NCBI RefSeq assembly: GCF_900099685.1
Contig: NZ_FNDW01000011.1
Coordinates: 1 to 64,000 of the forward strand
Length of the DNA: 64,000 bases
Direction: 5' to 3'
Source of the DNA: Chryseobacterium taeanense
GTDB taxonomy: Bacteria > Bacteroidota > Bacteroidia > Flavobacteriales > Weeksellaceae
Every line of letters begins with the position of its first letter. Position 1 is the first letter of the stretch. The translations under genes were made by a program, and so were the position numbers. Shown piece by piece: positions 1-8,229 of this stretch. The notes beneath the pieces were generated by a model that did not search any database, had not been told where the DNA came from, and worked only from the letters and a program-made list of their open reading frames with translations.

Positions 1-115
1 ATCGTTTAAATATTTGAATGTCAGAAACTTAAATATACGAATTATTGCTATTTTTTACAAAGTTTATCTCAATTATTATCCCGAACTCAGGTTAATTTAT
101 CAATGGCATTAATTG

Positions 116-150
116 AAAAAAGTGGCTTTGAGAGACCCAGCCACTTTTTT
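116..150. terminator. Hairpin terminator, probably bidirectional
   Basis: A 12-bp stem (116-127 with 139-150) carries A-rich and T-rich outer ends, so it can end transcription on either strand. It lies just past the stop of the leftward J-domain/KTSC gene. Positions 1-115 show no gene that I can support. Confidence 0.7.
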
Positions 151-179
151 AGTTTTAATAATTTAATATTTTGAAGCGA

Positions 180-626
180 TTAATCTGCCATTACTTCACC
201 GGCCTTACGGTAAACAAAACTGCCGTAAATATGTCTTCTTGCAAAACGGCTTGGAGAATCCGCGTTCACCATTTTGATATACGTATTTCTCGGCACACCT
301 AAGTACTCATAAATATTACCGTTTAGATGCTGAATGGTTAGAATTGATTTCTCCAGATAAAAATCCTGAATATTAGAAGTTGTCGTAGTTTCTGTATATT
401 CTTCTTTGTATTTTTCCTGTGTTTCAGGATTTATGCTCACAAGAAAATGATAGGCTTCGATCACCGATTTACTTTTCTCTTCGGCTTCTGTTTTTCCTGC
501 CTCATCATTGATAAATTTGTCAGGATGTGTATCTTTCATCACATTTCTGTAGATTGTTTTCAGTTCCTTTAATGTGACATTTTTATCCACCTCAAGAAGC
601 TTTCTGTATTCACCTAATTTTTTCAT
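180..626 (-). CDS. J-domain protein with C-terminal KTSC domain
   Basis: Predicted cytoplasmic protein of 148 residues. Residues 1-70 form a DnaJ-type J domain with the HPD tripeptide that stimulates Hsp70 ATPases, in the stretch KDTHPDKF. The second half, from about residue 90, resembles the KTSC domain (ILTIQHLNGNIYEYLGVP, then FARRHIYGSFVYRK). The G/F and zinc-finger regions of full DnaJ are absent, so it is a specialised J protein, not a general chaperone. KTSC has no established biochemical role that I know of. I chose the ATG at 626: the longer frame would begin with TTG at 653, and a TAnnTTTG element on the minus strand (651-658) places the transcript start inside that extension. It lies downstream of the restriction nuclease gene but appears to have its own promoter. 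Confidence 0.8.
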   Translation of the reverse strand: MKKLGEYRKLLEVDKNVTLKELKTIYRNVMKDTHPDKFINDEAGKTEAEEKSKSVIEAYHFLVSINPETQEKYKEEYTETTTTSNIQDFYLEKSILTIQHLNGNIYEYLGVPRNTYIKMVNADSPSRFARRHIYGSFVYRKAGEVMAD

Positions 627-650
627 ATGGCTGTTGCTTATTTTGCGATG

Positions 651-658
651 CAAAATTA
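651..658 (-). promoter_or_regulatory. -7 promoter element for J-domain/KTSC gene
   Basis: On the minus strand this reads TAATTTTG, a match to the Bacteroidota TAnnTTTG box. It would start transcription roughly 20 bases before the ATG at 626. No convincing -33 TTTG lies at the usual spacing. Confidence 0.45.
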
Positions 659-675
659 GGGTTTTAAATTGAATA

Positions 676-1524
676 TTAAACCTTCCATTCCATAACTAAT
701 TCTGGAATTCTAGAAATTACTTCTTTCCCAAATATTACTTCATCCACTAATCCCATATGCATTGAATCTATTAATCTGCACAAATAAGATCTCCCTTTCA
801 CCCACCATGTAAATTTATCATCTACAATTAAATAATGTTTAATTTCTATACCTAAGTTATTTTTAACTTCTAATAATTCCCACCCATCCAGCTGGGTTTC
901 ATAAACTCCGTCTGCAACTCTACTTCCAAAAGTTGTTGTATAATAATATTCTTTTATCTCCCAAACAGCTTTTGGATTTATTACACTGGGAAAAGCTCCA
1001 TCTAATCTTCTGGATAATGTTCTTACAGGAAAGCCATTTTGTGTGATTGCTGTTAGCTCTTTAGGATCAAAATCACAATCAAAATCACCTTTGTATTTTG
1101 TAATGAGCATATTAACAATCCCTGTTAGATATGCAAAATCTCTTTTTTCGTCTTTTTGTTTATTATATGGCAATGGAGTAGAATGAGTAAAAGATTCTTT
1201 AATTGAATAAAATAATTCCTTAGCTTCATGCTTATCCATTAATAAATTCTGGACATTTTCTGATAATACTTCACTGCGGTAAATTATATACTCAATTATT
1301 ATATTACCTAATTCAGTATACTCATTTTCTGAATTAATTAATTTACTATAATCAAGCCCTTCATCTATAAAAACTTTTTTTATATTATCTTTAGTGGGAA
1401 TCACAAAGCCTCCTGCAGGATTTGTTTTATTAGGTTTTTTTGTATATCCTAATCTTTGGTTTAACAGTTTTATATTAGCCCAAAACTCTGGTGATTGATT
1501 TTTAAATTTTGCGTTCGGAATCAT
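676..1524 (-). CDS. Putative type II restriction endonuclease, PD-(D/E)XK fold
   Basis: A 282-residue soluble protein (ATG at 1524; a GTG at 1557 would add 11 residues). I recognise no characterised enzyme. The stretch RRLDGAFP followed by WEIKEYYY fits a PD-(D/E)XK nuclease core, with D175 and E189-I-K191 as likely metal and catalytic residues, preceded by a basic RR pair. Its position decides the call: it overlaps the 3' end of a small HTH regulator gene by about 20 bp, and a Dam-like adenine methylase is divergent beyond that. Regulator plus nuclease on one transcript and methylase on the other is a standard type II restriction-modification layout. The expected role is cutting DNA unmethylated at the cognate site; the recognition sequence cannot be read. 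The gene is visibly more AT-rich than its neighbours, consistent with horizontal arrival. It could instead be another PD-(D/E)XK protein. Confidence 0.7.
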   Translation of the reverse strand: MIPNAKFKNQSPEFWANIKLLNQRLGYTKKPNKTNPAGGFVIPTKDNIKKVFIDEGLDYSKLINSENEYTELGNIIIEYIIYRSEVLSENVQNLLMDKHEAKELFYSIKESFTHSTPLPYNKQKDEKRDFAYLTGIVNMLITKYKGDFDCDFDPKELTAITQNGFPVRTLSRRLDGAFPSVINPKAVWEIKEYYYTTTFGSRVADGVYETQLDGWELLEVKNNLGIEIKHYLIVDDKFTWWVKGRSYLCRLIDSMHMGLVDEVIFGKEVISRIPELVMEWKV

Positions 1525-1762
1525 GGATTTTTTGTTCAAATTTTGATACGAATTCACTTAATGTTGTATTCATAGCCTCGACAATATTTTTTAATTCAAT
1601 TAAATCTAATCTTCTTTCTCCGTTCTCAATTTTACTTATAAAAGATTGTGAAACATTTAATTTTTTTGCTAGTTCATTTTGAAGCAAATTATTTCCAACT
1701 CTCAAACTATAAAGAGTTTCTAATAATATTTTATATTCCTTAGTATAAATACTTTTGTTCAT
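1502..1762 (-). CDS. XRE-family HTH regulator, probable R-M controller (C) protein
   Basis: A small DNA-binding protein of 86 residues from the ATG at 1762; the frame extends to a TTG at 1855 but that would overlap the methylase start. Almost the whole length is one Cro/C1-type helix-turn-helix: [19 protein letters not shown], then [19 protein letters not shown]. This size and fold match controller proteins of type II R-M systems, which delay nuclease expression until the methylase has protected the host. The gene overlaps the nuclease gene downstream, so the two are probably translated from one message. Two palindromic sites upstream (1774-1805) are the likely operator. Confidence 0.82.
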   Translation of the reverse strand: MNKSIYTKEYKILLETLYSLRVGNNLLQNELAKKLNVSQSFISKIENGERRLDLIELKNIVEAMNTTLSEFVSKFEQKIHDSERKI

Positions 1763-1773
1763 ATCGCTAATGT

Positions 1774-1805
1774 ATATCCTGAAAAAGGATATCCCAAAAT
1801 AGGAT
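1774..1805. promoter_or_regulatory. Palindromic operator (C-box-like) between regulator and methylase
   Basis: The first site is a perfect 7-bp inverted repeat, ATATCCT-gaaaa-AGGATAT (1774-1792). A second, weaker dyad ATCC-caaaata-GGAT (1791-1805) follows with its centre about 15 bp away. Two adjacent dyads just upstream of a controller gene are the arrangement known for C-protein operators. The second dyad lies near the expected -33 region of the rightward methylase promoter, so binding could regulate both directions. The EcoRV-type palindrome GATATC lies inside at 1788-1793. Confidence 0.6.
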
Positions 1806-1822
1806 TTTGACATATTTTTTGT

Positions 1823-1830
1823 TAGATTTG
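1823..1830 (+). promoter_or_regulatory. -7 promoter element for the methylase
   Basis: TAGATTTG is an exact TAnnTTTG match, 19 bases before the methylase ATG, giving a leader of about a dozen bases. A TTTG at 1806-1809 is too close to be a normal -33 element, so this promoter may depend on the neighbouring operator. Confidence 0.4.
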
Positions 1831-1849
1831 TAGAAATCATTATAAAATC

Positions 1850-2728
1850 ATGCAACTAACATTAGATAGTAAATTTGCAACTTATATTCCACCAAAATCT
1901 CAATTACTTAAATGGGTTGGCAATAAACAAAAATTTGCAGGACAAATTAGTAGATTTTTTCCTGCTGATTTTAATACATTTTATGAACCTTTTTTAGGCA
2001 GTGGAGCTTTAATGGCAACCGTTAGTCCTAATAGAGGAGTCGGATCAGACATATATAAACCATTGATTGAGATTTGGCAGACATTGAAAGACAATCCTGA
2101 AGAATTGATAAGTTGGTATAAGACAAGAGTTGACAGATTAAACAATGAAAATAAGATTGATGTTTATAATGATATTTTAAATAGTTTTAACAAAAATAAT
2201 AATGGTGCTGATTTTCTTTTTTTAACCAGAACATGCTATGGAGGTATAGTTAGGTTTAGAAAATCTGATGGATATATGAGCACACCTTGTGGGATTCATG
2301 ATCCTATATCTTCAGAAACTTTTAGAAAAAGAGTAATTGAATGGAAATATCGAATGCGAAACGTTAATTTTATCAATTGTGATTATAAAGATATTTTTAA
2401 TTCTGCTAAAGAAGGTGATTTAATTTATTGTGATCCTCCCTATACACATAGCCAAAGTATTTTATACGGAGCTCATGATTTTAATTTGATTGAACTATTC
2501 AATTCAATCAAAGAAGCTAAGGAAAAAGGTGTTTATGTTGCTTTAAGTATTGATGGGTCGAAAAAATCAGGAAACTATTTATGTGATTTACCAATTCCAG
2601 AAGGATTGTTTGAGCAAGAAATTCTAATTTCTTTAGGCTCATCAATGTTGCGTAGATTTCAGATGGAAGGTAAAACTCTAGAGGATGAAAAAGTTAAGGA
2701 TAGATTGTTATTGACCTATTTGCTATAA
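1850..2728 (+). CDS. DNA adenine-N6 methyltransferase, Dam/D12 class
   Basis: Transfers a methyl group from S-adenosylmethionine to adenine N6 in DNA, giving protection against the partner nuclease. The 292-residue length is normal for the class. Motif X appears near the N terminus ([15 protein letters not shown], about residues 19-33), the SAM-binding [11 protein letters not shown] at 44-54 and catalytic DPPY at 195-198, in the alpha-class order seen in Dam, DpnII-type and EcoRV-type methylases. The target could be GATC, GATATC or another A-containing site; the protein alone does not decide this. It is transcribed away from the regulator and nuclease genes and ends at a strong terminator, closing the module. 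Confidence 0.92.
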   Translation: MQLTLDSKFATYIPPKSQLLKWVGNKQKFAGQISRFFPADFNTFYEPFLGSGALMATVSPNRGVGSDIYKPLIEIWQTLKDNPEELISWYKTRVDRLNNENKIDVYNDILNSFNKNNNGADFLFLTRTCYGGIVRFRKSDGYMSTPCGIHDPISSETFRKRVIEWKYRMRNVNFINCDYKDIFNSAKEGDLIYCDPPYTHSQSILYGAHDFNLIELFNSIKEAKEKGVYVALSIDGSKKSGNYLCDLPIPEGLFEQEILISLGSSMLRRFQMEGKTLEDEKVKDRLLLTYLL

Positions 2729-2730
2729 TA

Positions 2731-2761
2731 AAAACAGGAGCTATTTAGCTCCTGTTTTTAT
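2731..2761 (+). terminator. Rho-independent terminator of the methylase gene
   Basis: A perfect 12-bp stem (2731-2742 with 2747-2758) with a 4-base loop ends in a T-run directly after the methylase stop. The A-rich left side lets it serve the leftward gene beyond as well. Confidence 0.85.
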
Positions 2762-2812
2762 TTCTAATTTTTCAAAAATGAAATTTTAACCCCAATTATT
2801 TTAGAGAAACAA

Positions 2813-3391
2813 CTATTCCGTCCTCTGATAAATATGTGTTACTTTCCCATTCTTAATAAAATCCTCTAAAGAAGTATTCTTAGTAGCATTTTTGTTTGTA
2901 AGTTCAATATAGTAAACCATTATATTTGGGAATTTTGGATCTTTGCAATATATCCTAAACCTCCTGACTGTTTCATCAGTGCTTAAAAAAGCAAGTTCGG
3001 AAGCGTTGCTGAATTTAATATTGTTGACTTCAAAGGCATTTTTCCAGTTTTTCTGTAGTTTGGCAAACCTTTTCTGTGTTCTGTCGCTGTCTTCATTTTC
3101 AAATTTGTCAATCTGAAACTCAGTCAAAAGTTGGGGATAAATCAATCCTTCCTGAAGAAGCAATTTGGTTATTTTATCCGATTTATCATAAAAGATAACC
3201 TTATCATCAAACTGAATCAGGTTGTCTTTTATTACAATATTTCCTGAAAACTTTTTATAGTTTTTCCTTTTGTAATCGTTTTTAAAATGCTCTATAACTG
3301 CCTTATCTTTAGATCCTGGTCTGTCTGTTTTTTGTGCAAAAGCAGGAACCGACAAAAATAATGAAAGAATGGCTGTATATAATAATTTCAT
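2813..3391 (-). CDS. Secreted protein of unknown function
   Basis: No family recognised. The 192-residue product starts with a clear Sec signal, MKLLYTAILSLFLSVPAFAQ, cleaved after about residue 20, so it should be periplasmic. The mature part is rich in Lys, Asp and Phe and has no cysteine pattern or repeat that I can name. The frame extends upstream to an ATG at 3475, but that form would bury the signal peptide and overlap the nudK 3' end, so I used the ATG at 3391. It follows nudK on the same strand with 31 bp between them and could be co-transcribed. Confidence 0.75.
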   Translation of the reverse strand: MKLLYTAILSLFLSVPAFAQKTDRPGSKDKAVIEHFKNDYKRKNYKKFSGNIVIKDNLIQFDDKVIFYDKSDKITKLLLQEGLIYPQLLTEFQIDKFENEDSDRTQKRFAKLQKNWKNAFEVNNIKFSNASELAFLSTDETVRRFRIYCKDPKFPNIMVYYIELTNKNATKNTSLEDFIKNGKVTHIYQRTE

Positions 3392-3422
3392 AATCTTGAA
3401 TGTATTTACTAGTAGTTTAGAT

Positions 3423-4004
3423 TTAAAGAATATTTTTAATTCTGAGGTGTTGCAGCAGCATAATGGTTTTCGCATCTTTAATCTCTCCTGAATCGATCAT
3501 TGCCAAAGCTTTATCAAAAGGAAGCTCCAAAACTTCGATATCTTCGCCTTCATCTTCAAGGCCTCCACCGTCTGCAATCTTCATTTCTTTTGAATACTCT
3601 GCGATAAAGAAGTGAAGAATTTCCGTAACAGAACCGGGAGACATATAGGCTTCAAAAATCTTTTCTACTTTCGATATTTTATAGCCTGTTTCTTCTTCTG
3701 TTTCTCTTTTGATACAGTCTTCAGGGTTGTCATTGTCTAGCAATCCCGCACATGATTCGATCATCATTCCCGTTTCGTTTCCGTTAATAAACGTAGGCAA
3801 TCTGAACTGCCTTGTCAATATTACATTTCCCGAACTTTTATCGTATAACATAATAGTGGCACCGTTTCCTCTGTCATACGCTTCACGGGATTGCTGTTCA
3901 AAACTTCCGTCTTTTTTAAGGATATTGAACGTTATTTTCTTTAGGATATACCAATTGTCTGATAATATTTCTGTTTTCTCTATCTGAACGTTTGTATTTT
4001 GCAT
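3423..4004 (-). CDS. nudK: Nudix hydrolase, NudK-type GDP-mannose pyrophosphatase
   Basis: Predicted to hydrolyse nucleotide sugars such as GDP-mannose to GMP and a sugar 1-phosphate, with Mg2+. The 193-residue length fits NudK. The Nudix box lies at residues 87-108, starting GLLDND and ending RETEEETGY, with the metal-binding E104/E105 in place. The flanking stretch [18 protein letters not shown] is very close to what I recall of E. coli NudK. Downstream genes on the strand are unrelated. Exact substrate preference is inferred from the family. Confidence 0.88.
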   Translation of the reverse strand: MQNTNVQIEKTEILSDNWYILKKITFNILKKDGSFEQQSREAYDRGNGATIMLYDKSSGNVILTRQFRLPTFINGNETGMMIESCAGLLDNDNPEDCIKRETEEETGYKISKVEKIFEAYMSPGSVTEILHFFIAEYSKEMKIADGGGLEDEGEDIEVLELPFDKALAMIDSGEIKDAKTIMLLQHLRIKNIL

Positions 4005-4022
4005 TAATTGTAAATATTGTGA

Positions 4023-4928
4023 TTATTTTTTTAATAAATTTTCTAAAGCTATCTTTAAATCAGGGAATTCAAAATGAAAACCTGCTTTCTGAATTTTATC
4101 GGCTGAAGCTCTGGAACCTTCAAGCAAGGCATCAGCCAGTTCACCAAAAATAAATTTTAAAACAAAAGCCGGAACATTCGGCATAAATAAAGGTTTATCC
4201 AAAACTCCGGCAATTTTTTCTGTTAAATTTTTATTTGTTGTATGTTGTGGTGCAACAGCGTTGAACGCTCCGTCTACAGAAGAATTTTGTAAAGCGAACT
4301 CATAGATTGAACAAATATCTTTGATATGAATCCAGGGCATATATTGTTTACCGCTTCCAAGTGCTGAACCAATCCCCATTTTGATAGTCGGAAGCATCTT
4401 CTTTAATGCACCTTCCTTATCTGAAAGCACCACCGCTGTACGAATCTTTACCACTCTTTCAGCGAGATGTTGTTCCTTAAACTGATCGGCAGCACGTTCC
4501 CAAAGAACGACTACTTCACTCAGAAAATCATTTCCCGGAGCATCATTCTCGTTAAAGATTTTGTCTGTGGTTTTTGTTCCGTAGTAATTTATACCGGAAG
4601 CAGAAATAAAGGATTTTAATCTGATATTCTTCTTTCTTAAAGTTTGTAAAAGTAAGTCGGCAGAATCAACTCTGCTGGAAATCAGTTCTTTTTTTCGCTC
4701 ATCTGTCCAGCGTTTTTCTGAGATATTGGCTCCTGCCAGATGGATAATATGAGAAATTCCTTCAAATGCTTTTTCATCTATGGTTTTTTCATTGATATTC
4801 CATTCAAATTCATTTTCGTGCTTTTTTTCTCGGGTTAAAAAGCGAACAATATAGTTTTTTTTAAGAATTTCGGAGAGTTCACGGGCAATAAGTCCGCTGG
4901 CACCTGTGATGAGTACGATTTCTTTCAT
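4023..4928 (-). CDS. TIGR01777-family NAD(P)-binding epimerase-like protein
   Basis: A 301-residue short-chain dehydrogenase/epimerase of the YfcH type. The N-terminal Rossmann fold starts with VLITGASGLIAREL (glycines 9 and 12), HLAGANIS marks the next conserved strand, and the last 50 residues form the C-terminal DUF1731-like domain (PNVPAFVLKFIFGELADALLEGSR). In related organisms the family acts on nucleotide sugars or chlorophyll intermediates, or has no known substrate; none can be assigned here. The gene ends 18 bp before nudK starts, so both may share a transcript. Confidence 0.85.
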   Translation of the reverse strand: MKEIVLITGASGLIARELSEILKKNYIVRFLTREKKHENEFEWNINEKTIDEKAFEGISHIIHLAGANISEKRWTDERKKELISSRVDSADLLLQTLRKKNIRLKSFISASGINYYGTKTTDKIFNENDAPGNDFLSEVVVLWERAADQFKEQHLAERVVKIRTAVVLSDKEGALKKMLPTIKMGIGSALGSGKQYMPWIHIKDICSIYEFALQNSSVDGAFNAVAPQHTTNKNLTEKIAGVLDKPLFMPNVPAFVLKFIFGELADALLEGSRASADKIQKAGFHFEFPDLKIALENLLKK

Positions 4929-4949
4929 TTAATATATTCCATTTAGATT

Positions 4950-5294
4950 TTATGAATTATTTCTGACGATCAAAACAAAATTATCATCTAAAAGTTTATA
5001 GCCATAATCGTATATAAATTTATATTCTGAACCATTTTTATAAACTTTCAGATTCGTAAAATAATCAAAATCAAAACCTAAGCCATCAAGTTTTGAACGG
5101 GCAATTTTTGTTTTACCGTCAACATTTGTCTCTGCCAGAATTCTGTAATTTTTGCGGAGTTTGTTGTTTACATTCCGCATCAGATTGTTGGAATCCTTAT
5201 TCTGTTTGTTGTTATAGGCATTACGGCAGGCATCGTTACAAAACTTTTTGTCAGATCTACCGATGATTTTTTCGCCACATTCAAGACAATTCAT
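4950..5294 (-). CDS. Small protein with N-terminal zinc ribbon
   Basis: A 114-residue cytoplasmic protein of unknown role. The first 25 residues hold a four-cysteine knuckle (C3, C6, C19, C23) in the pattern CxxC, then FCNDAC, typical of DUF2116-like zinc ribbons. The remainder is basic and ends in a beta-rich stretch (YKFIYDYGYKLLDDNFVLIV). It lies 21 bp upstream of the epimerase gene and is probably the first gene of that leftward group. The ribbon suggests nucleic-acid or protein binding, which is inference. Confidence 0.7.
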   Translation of the reverse strand: MNCLECGEKIIGRSDKKFCNDACRNAYNNKQNKDSNNLMRNVNNKLRKNYRILAETNVDGKTKIARSKLDGLGFDFDYFTNLKVYKNGSEYKFIYDYGYKLLDDNFVLIVRNNS

Positions 5295-5537
5295 AATTTT
5301 ATTTTTTCAGTTTGTGTGAAAGAATTTTTTCCTTTAACAGCAGCTTTAGCTGGTGTTTAGGTTGTAATTCTCATATTTAATCAAAGATACATAATTATCC
5401 GTTTTCAAACGACTACAAACGAACTTAAATAATTTTTTACCGATTTGAAATTCAGAATACCGCAATCTTTGCAACAGAGATTTGAGAAAACAGTGAGCGT
5501 CTCTGATCTGAAATATTAATCTTAAAAATTTTAAACA

Positions 5538-5870
5538 ATGTCACTAAGAAACAAAGTAACACTTATTGGTCACACAGGAAAAGAAGTTGAAATGGTAAAC
5601 TTCGAAAACGGTAATGCAAAAGCAACGGTATCACTTGCTACCAAAGATTATTATACCAATGCAAAAGGTGAAAAGGTAGAAGAAACGCAATGGCATAATC
5701 TTATTGCTTTTGGAAAAGCGGCGGAGATCTTTCAGAAATATGTTACAAAAGGAAAGGAAATCGCTATTGAAGGTAAGCTAACGTACAGATCATATGATGA
5801 TAAAGACGGTGTGAAAAGATATATTACGGAAATAAGAGTGGATGAAATTCTACTTCTCGGAGGTAAATAA
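5538..5870 (+). CDS. ssb: Single-stranded DNA-binding protein, short form
   Basis: Binds single-stranded DNA during replication, recombination and repair. The whole 110 residues form one OB fold: MSLRNKVTLIGHTGKEVEM, WHNLIAFGKAAEIFQKYVTKG, then YRSYDDKDGVKRYITEIRVDEI. The protein ends at LLLGGK with no Gly/Pro linker and no acidic DDDIPF-type tip, the part of E. coli SSB that recruits partners. It may therefore be an accessory paralogue with the full-length SSB encoded elsewhere. Its last 29 bases overlap the next gene. Confidence 0.9.
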   Translation: MSLRNKVTLIGHTGKEVEMVNFENGNAKATVSLATKDYYTNAKGEKVEETQWHNLIAFGKAAEIFQKYVTKGKEIAIEGKLTYRSYDDKDGVKRYITEIRVDEILLLGGK

Positions 5871-6333
5871 AAGCACAAATGATGAAAGTAAAGTTTTTAA
5901 AATCAGGCTGGATAAGGGATTTTTACATGAAGATCAAAGAACACTTGATGATTTTCTCGAATCCCATCAGATTGTAAAAGTAGAAACGGCTTTTGTAAAT
6001 GATGAAAGTTACTGGTCGGTCATTTTATATTTTGATGAATTGAAATTGAGTAAAAGTTCTGTAAAAGAATCAAAGCACGCAAAATATGTATCTGAAAATG
6101 ATTTCCTCAACTCCGATGAAGAGAAAATCCTTGATGCTCTTAAAGACTGGCGATCTGAAAAAGCAAAGGAACAGAATCTCCCAAGCTATTTTATTGCAAC
6201 AAATAAAGAACTGATCTCTGTGGCAAAATACAAACCTGCCAGGAAAGAAGAATTGCTGGATATCAAAGGATTTGGTAAACATAAAATAGAAAATTATGGA
6301 GAAGAGATCCTTGAAATTTTAGAAAGTATTTGA
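5842..6333 (+). CDS. HRDC-domain protein
   Basis: A 163-residue protein whose C-terminal half (about 88-163) is an HRDC domain: ILDALKDWRSEKAKEQNLP, then PARKEELLDIKGFGKHKIENYG. HRDC domains bind nucleic acids in RecQ helicases and RNase D; here the domain stands without a helicase. The N-terminal half (about 85 residues) resembles nothing I can name. The ATG lies inside the end of ssb in another frame, so the two are probably translationally coupled, which links the protein to single-stranded DNA metabolism by context. Confidence 0.78.
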   Translation: MKFYFSEVNKSTNDESKVFKIRLDKGFLHEDQRTLDDFLESHQIVKVETAFVNDESYWSVILYFDELKLSKSSVKESKHAKYVSENDFLNSDEEKILDALKDWRSEKAKEQNLPSYFIATNKELISVAKYKPARKEELLDIKGFGKHKIENYGEEILEILESI

Positions 6334-6369
6334 AACTTTACAACAAAACACAACTGATGAAAAATCATG

Positions 6370-6395
6370 AGCTGAAGAAGTTTCTTCGGCTTTTG
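6370..6395 (+). terminator. Hairpin terminator after ssb-HRDC
   Basis: AGCTGAAGAA pairs with TTCTTCGGCT (one G-U pair) and is followed by TTTGATTT. The T-run is modest. Confidence 0.5.
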
Positions 6396-6396
6396 A

Positions 6397-6430
6397 TTTG
6401 GCTAAAAGTCAGTTCAAATCCTTATTTTTG
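6397..6430 (+). promoter_or_regulatory. Promoter for hisS
   Basis: TTTG (6397-6400), a 22-base spacer and TATTTTTG (6423-6430). Both boxes match the flavobacterial consensus, with the spacer slightly long. The leader to the ATG is about 30 bases. Confidence 0.55.
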
Positions 6431-6468
6431 CAAGACTTATACATTAATCATCATTTATCAATTATAAA

Positions 6469-7821
6469 ATGAAACCAGGTTTAGCAAAAGGGACGAGAGA
6501 TTTTACAGCATTAGAAGTTGCAAGAAGAAGATTTATCATCAATACTTTACAGAAAAACTTCGAATTATTTGGGTTCCAGCCATTGGAAACACCAAGCTTT
6601 GAAAATCTTTCTACATTAACAGGGAAATACGGAGAGGAAGGTGACCGTCTGATTTTTAAGATTCTTAATTCAGGAGATTATACTTCAAAAGTAAATCAGG
6701 AAGACTGGGAAAACAGAAATCATCAGAAATTAACCTCACAAATTTCAGATAAAGCCCTTCGTTACGATCTTACCGTGCCTTTTGCAAGATTCGTGGCGAT
6801 GAACCACAATCAGCTTACTTTTCCTTTTAAAAGATATCAGATCCAGCCGGTTTGGAGAGCAGATCGTCCTCAGAAAGGAAGATTCAGAGAGTTTTATCAG
6901 TGTGATGCTGATGTAGTGGGAAGTGAGAGTCTTTTGCAGGAAGTCGATTTGGTTCAGTTATATCTAAAATCATTTGCAGAGCTTGGGGTTTCTGTAACAA
7001 TTCATATCAATAACCGTAAAATACTTTCCGGTCTTGCCGAGTATGCAGGAATTACCGATAAGCTTATCGATTTCACCGTAGCTTTGGATAAGCTGGATAA
7101 AATAGGAAAAGAGGGTGTGGTGAAGGAATTATTGGAAAGAGGAATTGCTCAGGAATCTATTGATAAACTAGATTTCCTTTTTACCCAATCAGAAGATGCA
7201 TTGGAAAATCTTCTGCAACTGAAAGAGAAGTTTTCAGGGAATGAAACAGGATTAAAAGGGGTAGAAGAGTTAGAATTTGTAATCACTCAGTCGTTAAATT
7301 TAGGCATTGATATTCAAAATCTGGTATTTGACATTACCTTAGCGAGAGGACTGGATTATTACACGGGAGCGATCTTTGAAGTAAAATCCGATGAGGTTCA
7401 GATGGGCTCAATCGGTGGAGGTGGTAGATATGATAACCTTACCGAAGTTTTTGGAGTTAAAAATATTCCGGGAATTGGGATTTCTTTTGGTCTGGACAGG
7501 ATTTATCTTGTGATGGAAGAATTAGGTTTATTCCCTGAAGAAGCTACTTCAAAAGTAGAATTTTTGTTTGCTAACTTCGGAGGTGATGAAACGCTGGAAG
7601 CTTTAAAATTAATCAAGCAATTAAGAGAAAAAGGAATTTCTGCCGAGCTGTATCCTGAATCTGCGAAGATTGGAAAGCAGTTTACCTACGCTGAGAAAAA
7701 AGGAATTAAAAATCTTGTTTTCCTTGGTGAAGAAGAAATTAAAAACGGAACTATTACTTATAAAGATCTTGAAGCCGGAGAGCAGAAAACAGTTTCCTTG
7801 GAAGAATTTTTAAACAAATAA
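6469..7821 (+). CDS. hisS: Histidine--tRNA ligase
   Basis: Charges tRNA-His with histidine using ATP, in the cytoplasm. At 450 residues it is a complete class II synthetase. Visible are [12 protein letters not shown] at the start, the class II core RYDLTVPF near residue 98, [14 protein letters not shown] near 133, and the histidine-specific [12 protein letters not shown] near 294 followed by [12 protein letters not shown]-terminal anticodon-binding domain follows (from about 365, [12 protein letters not shown] onward). It is monocistronic, with its own promoter, and is followed by a long tandem-repeat array. Confidence 0.97.
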   Translation: MKPGLAKGTRDFTALEVARRRFIINTLQKNFELFGFQPLETPSFENLSTLTGKYGEEGDRLIFKILNSGDYTSKVNQEDWENRNHQKLTSQISDKALRYDLTVPFARFVAMNHNQLTFPFKRYQIQPVWRADRPQKGRFREFYQCDADVVGSESLLQEVDLVQLYLKSFAELGVSVTIHINNRKILSGLAEYAGITDKLIDFTVALDKLDKIGKEGVVKELLERGIAQESIDKLDFLFTQSEDALENLLQLKEKFSGNETGLKGVEELEFVITQSLNLGIDIQNLVFDITLARGLDYYTGAIFEVKSDEVQMGSIGGGGRYDNLTEVFGVKNIPGIGISFGLDRIYLVMEELGLFPEEATSKVEFLFANFGGDETLEALKLIKQLREKGISAELYPESAKIGKQFTYAEKKGIKNLVFLGEEEIKNGTITYKDLEAGEQKTVSLEEFLNK

Positions 7822-7842
7822 TATTGCTTCGCATCAAAGGAA

Positions 7843-8157
7843 TATTTTTTACATCGTGCCAATGTAAAATCAACTTGTAAAAAAGTAAACTTATATTGCA
7901 AGAATGTAACCTTACAATGCGAAAAAGTAACTTTATATCGTGCCAATGTAAAACCAGCTCATAAAAAAGTAAACTTATATTGCAAGAATGTAACCTTACA
8001 ACGTGAAAAAGTAACTTTATATCGTGACAATGTAAAACCAACTCGTAAAAAAGTAAACTTATATTGCAAGAATGTAACCTTACAATGCGAAAAAGTAACT
8101 TAATTTCGTGTCAATGTAAAAACAACTCGTAAAAAAGTAAGCTTACATCGAAACAAT
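7843..8157. repeat. Tandem array of 21-bp monomers in an 84-bp higher-order period
   Basis: This fills most of the gap between hisS and the next gene (7822-8229). GTAA occurs at exactly 21-bp steps fourteen times from 7864 to 8137, and a decayed fifteenth monomer precedes it at 7843. Four different monomers recur in fixed order, giving an 84-bp unit repeated about three and a half times with few changes. The monomers begin GTAAACTTATATTGC, GTAACCTTACAATGC, GTAACTTTATATCGTG and GTAAAACCA. Twenty-one bp is two DNA helical turns and also seven codons, so open frames run through the array on the minus strand; I do not regard them as genes. Confidence 0.9.
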
Positions 8158-8229
8158 ATTTAAAAAATCTTTTTCAATATTTTTACCTGAAGGTAATTAT
8201 AATTATATTTTTAGATATAAATATCAGCC

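Noticed and set aside
1763..1855. Longer N terminus for the HTH regulator
   Set aside because: It needs a TTG start, crosses the operator and overlaps the methylase ATG; the HTH domain is complete from 1762.
3392..3475. Upstream ATG of the secreted protein
   Set aside because: It would place 28 residues before an obvious signal peptide and overlap nudK.
7754..8041. Minus-strand open frames encoding 7- or 28-residue repeats
   Set aside because: They exist because 21 and 84 are multiples of three, overlap the 3' end of hisS antisense, and lack start context.
7843..8157. Possible CRISPR array
   Set aside because: The sequence is fully periodic at 21 and 84 bp with no unique spacers, and no cas gene is present.
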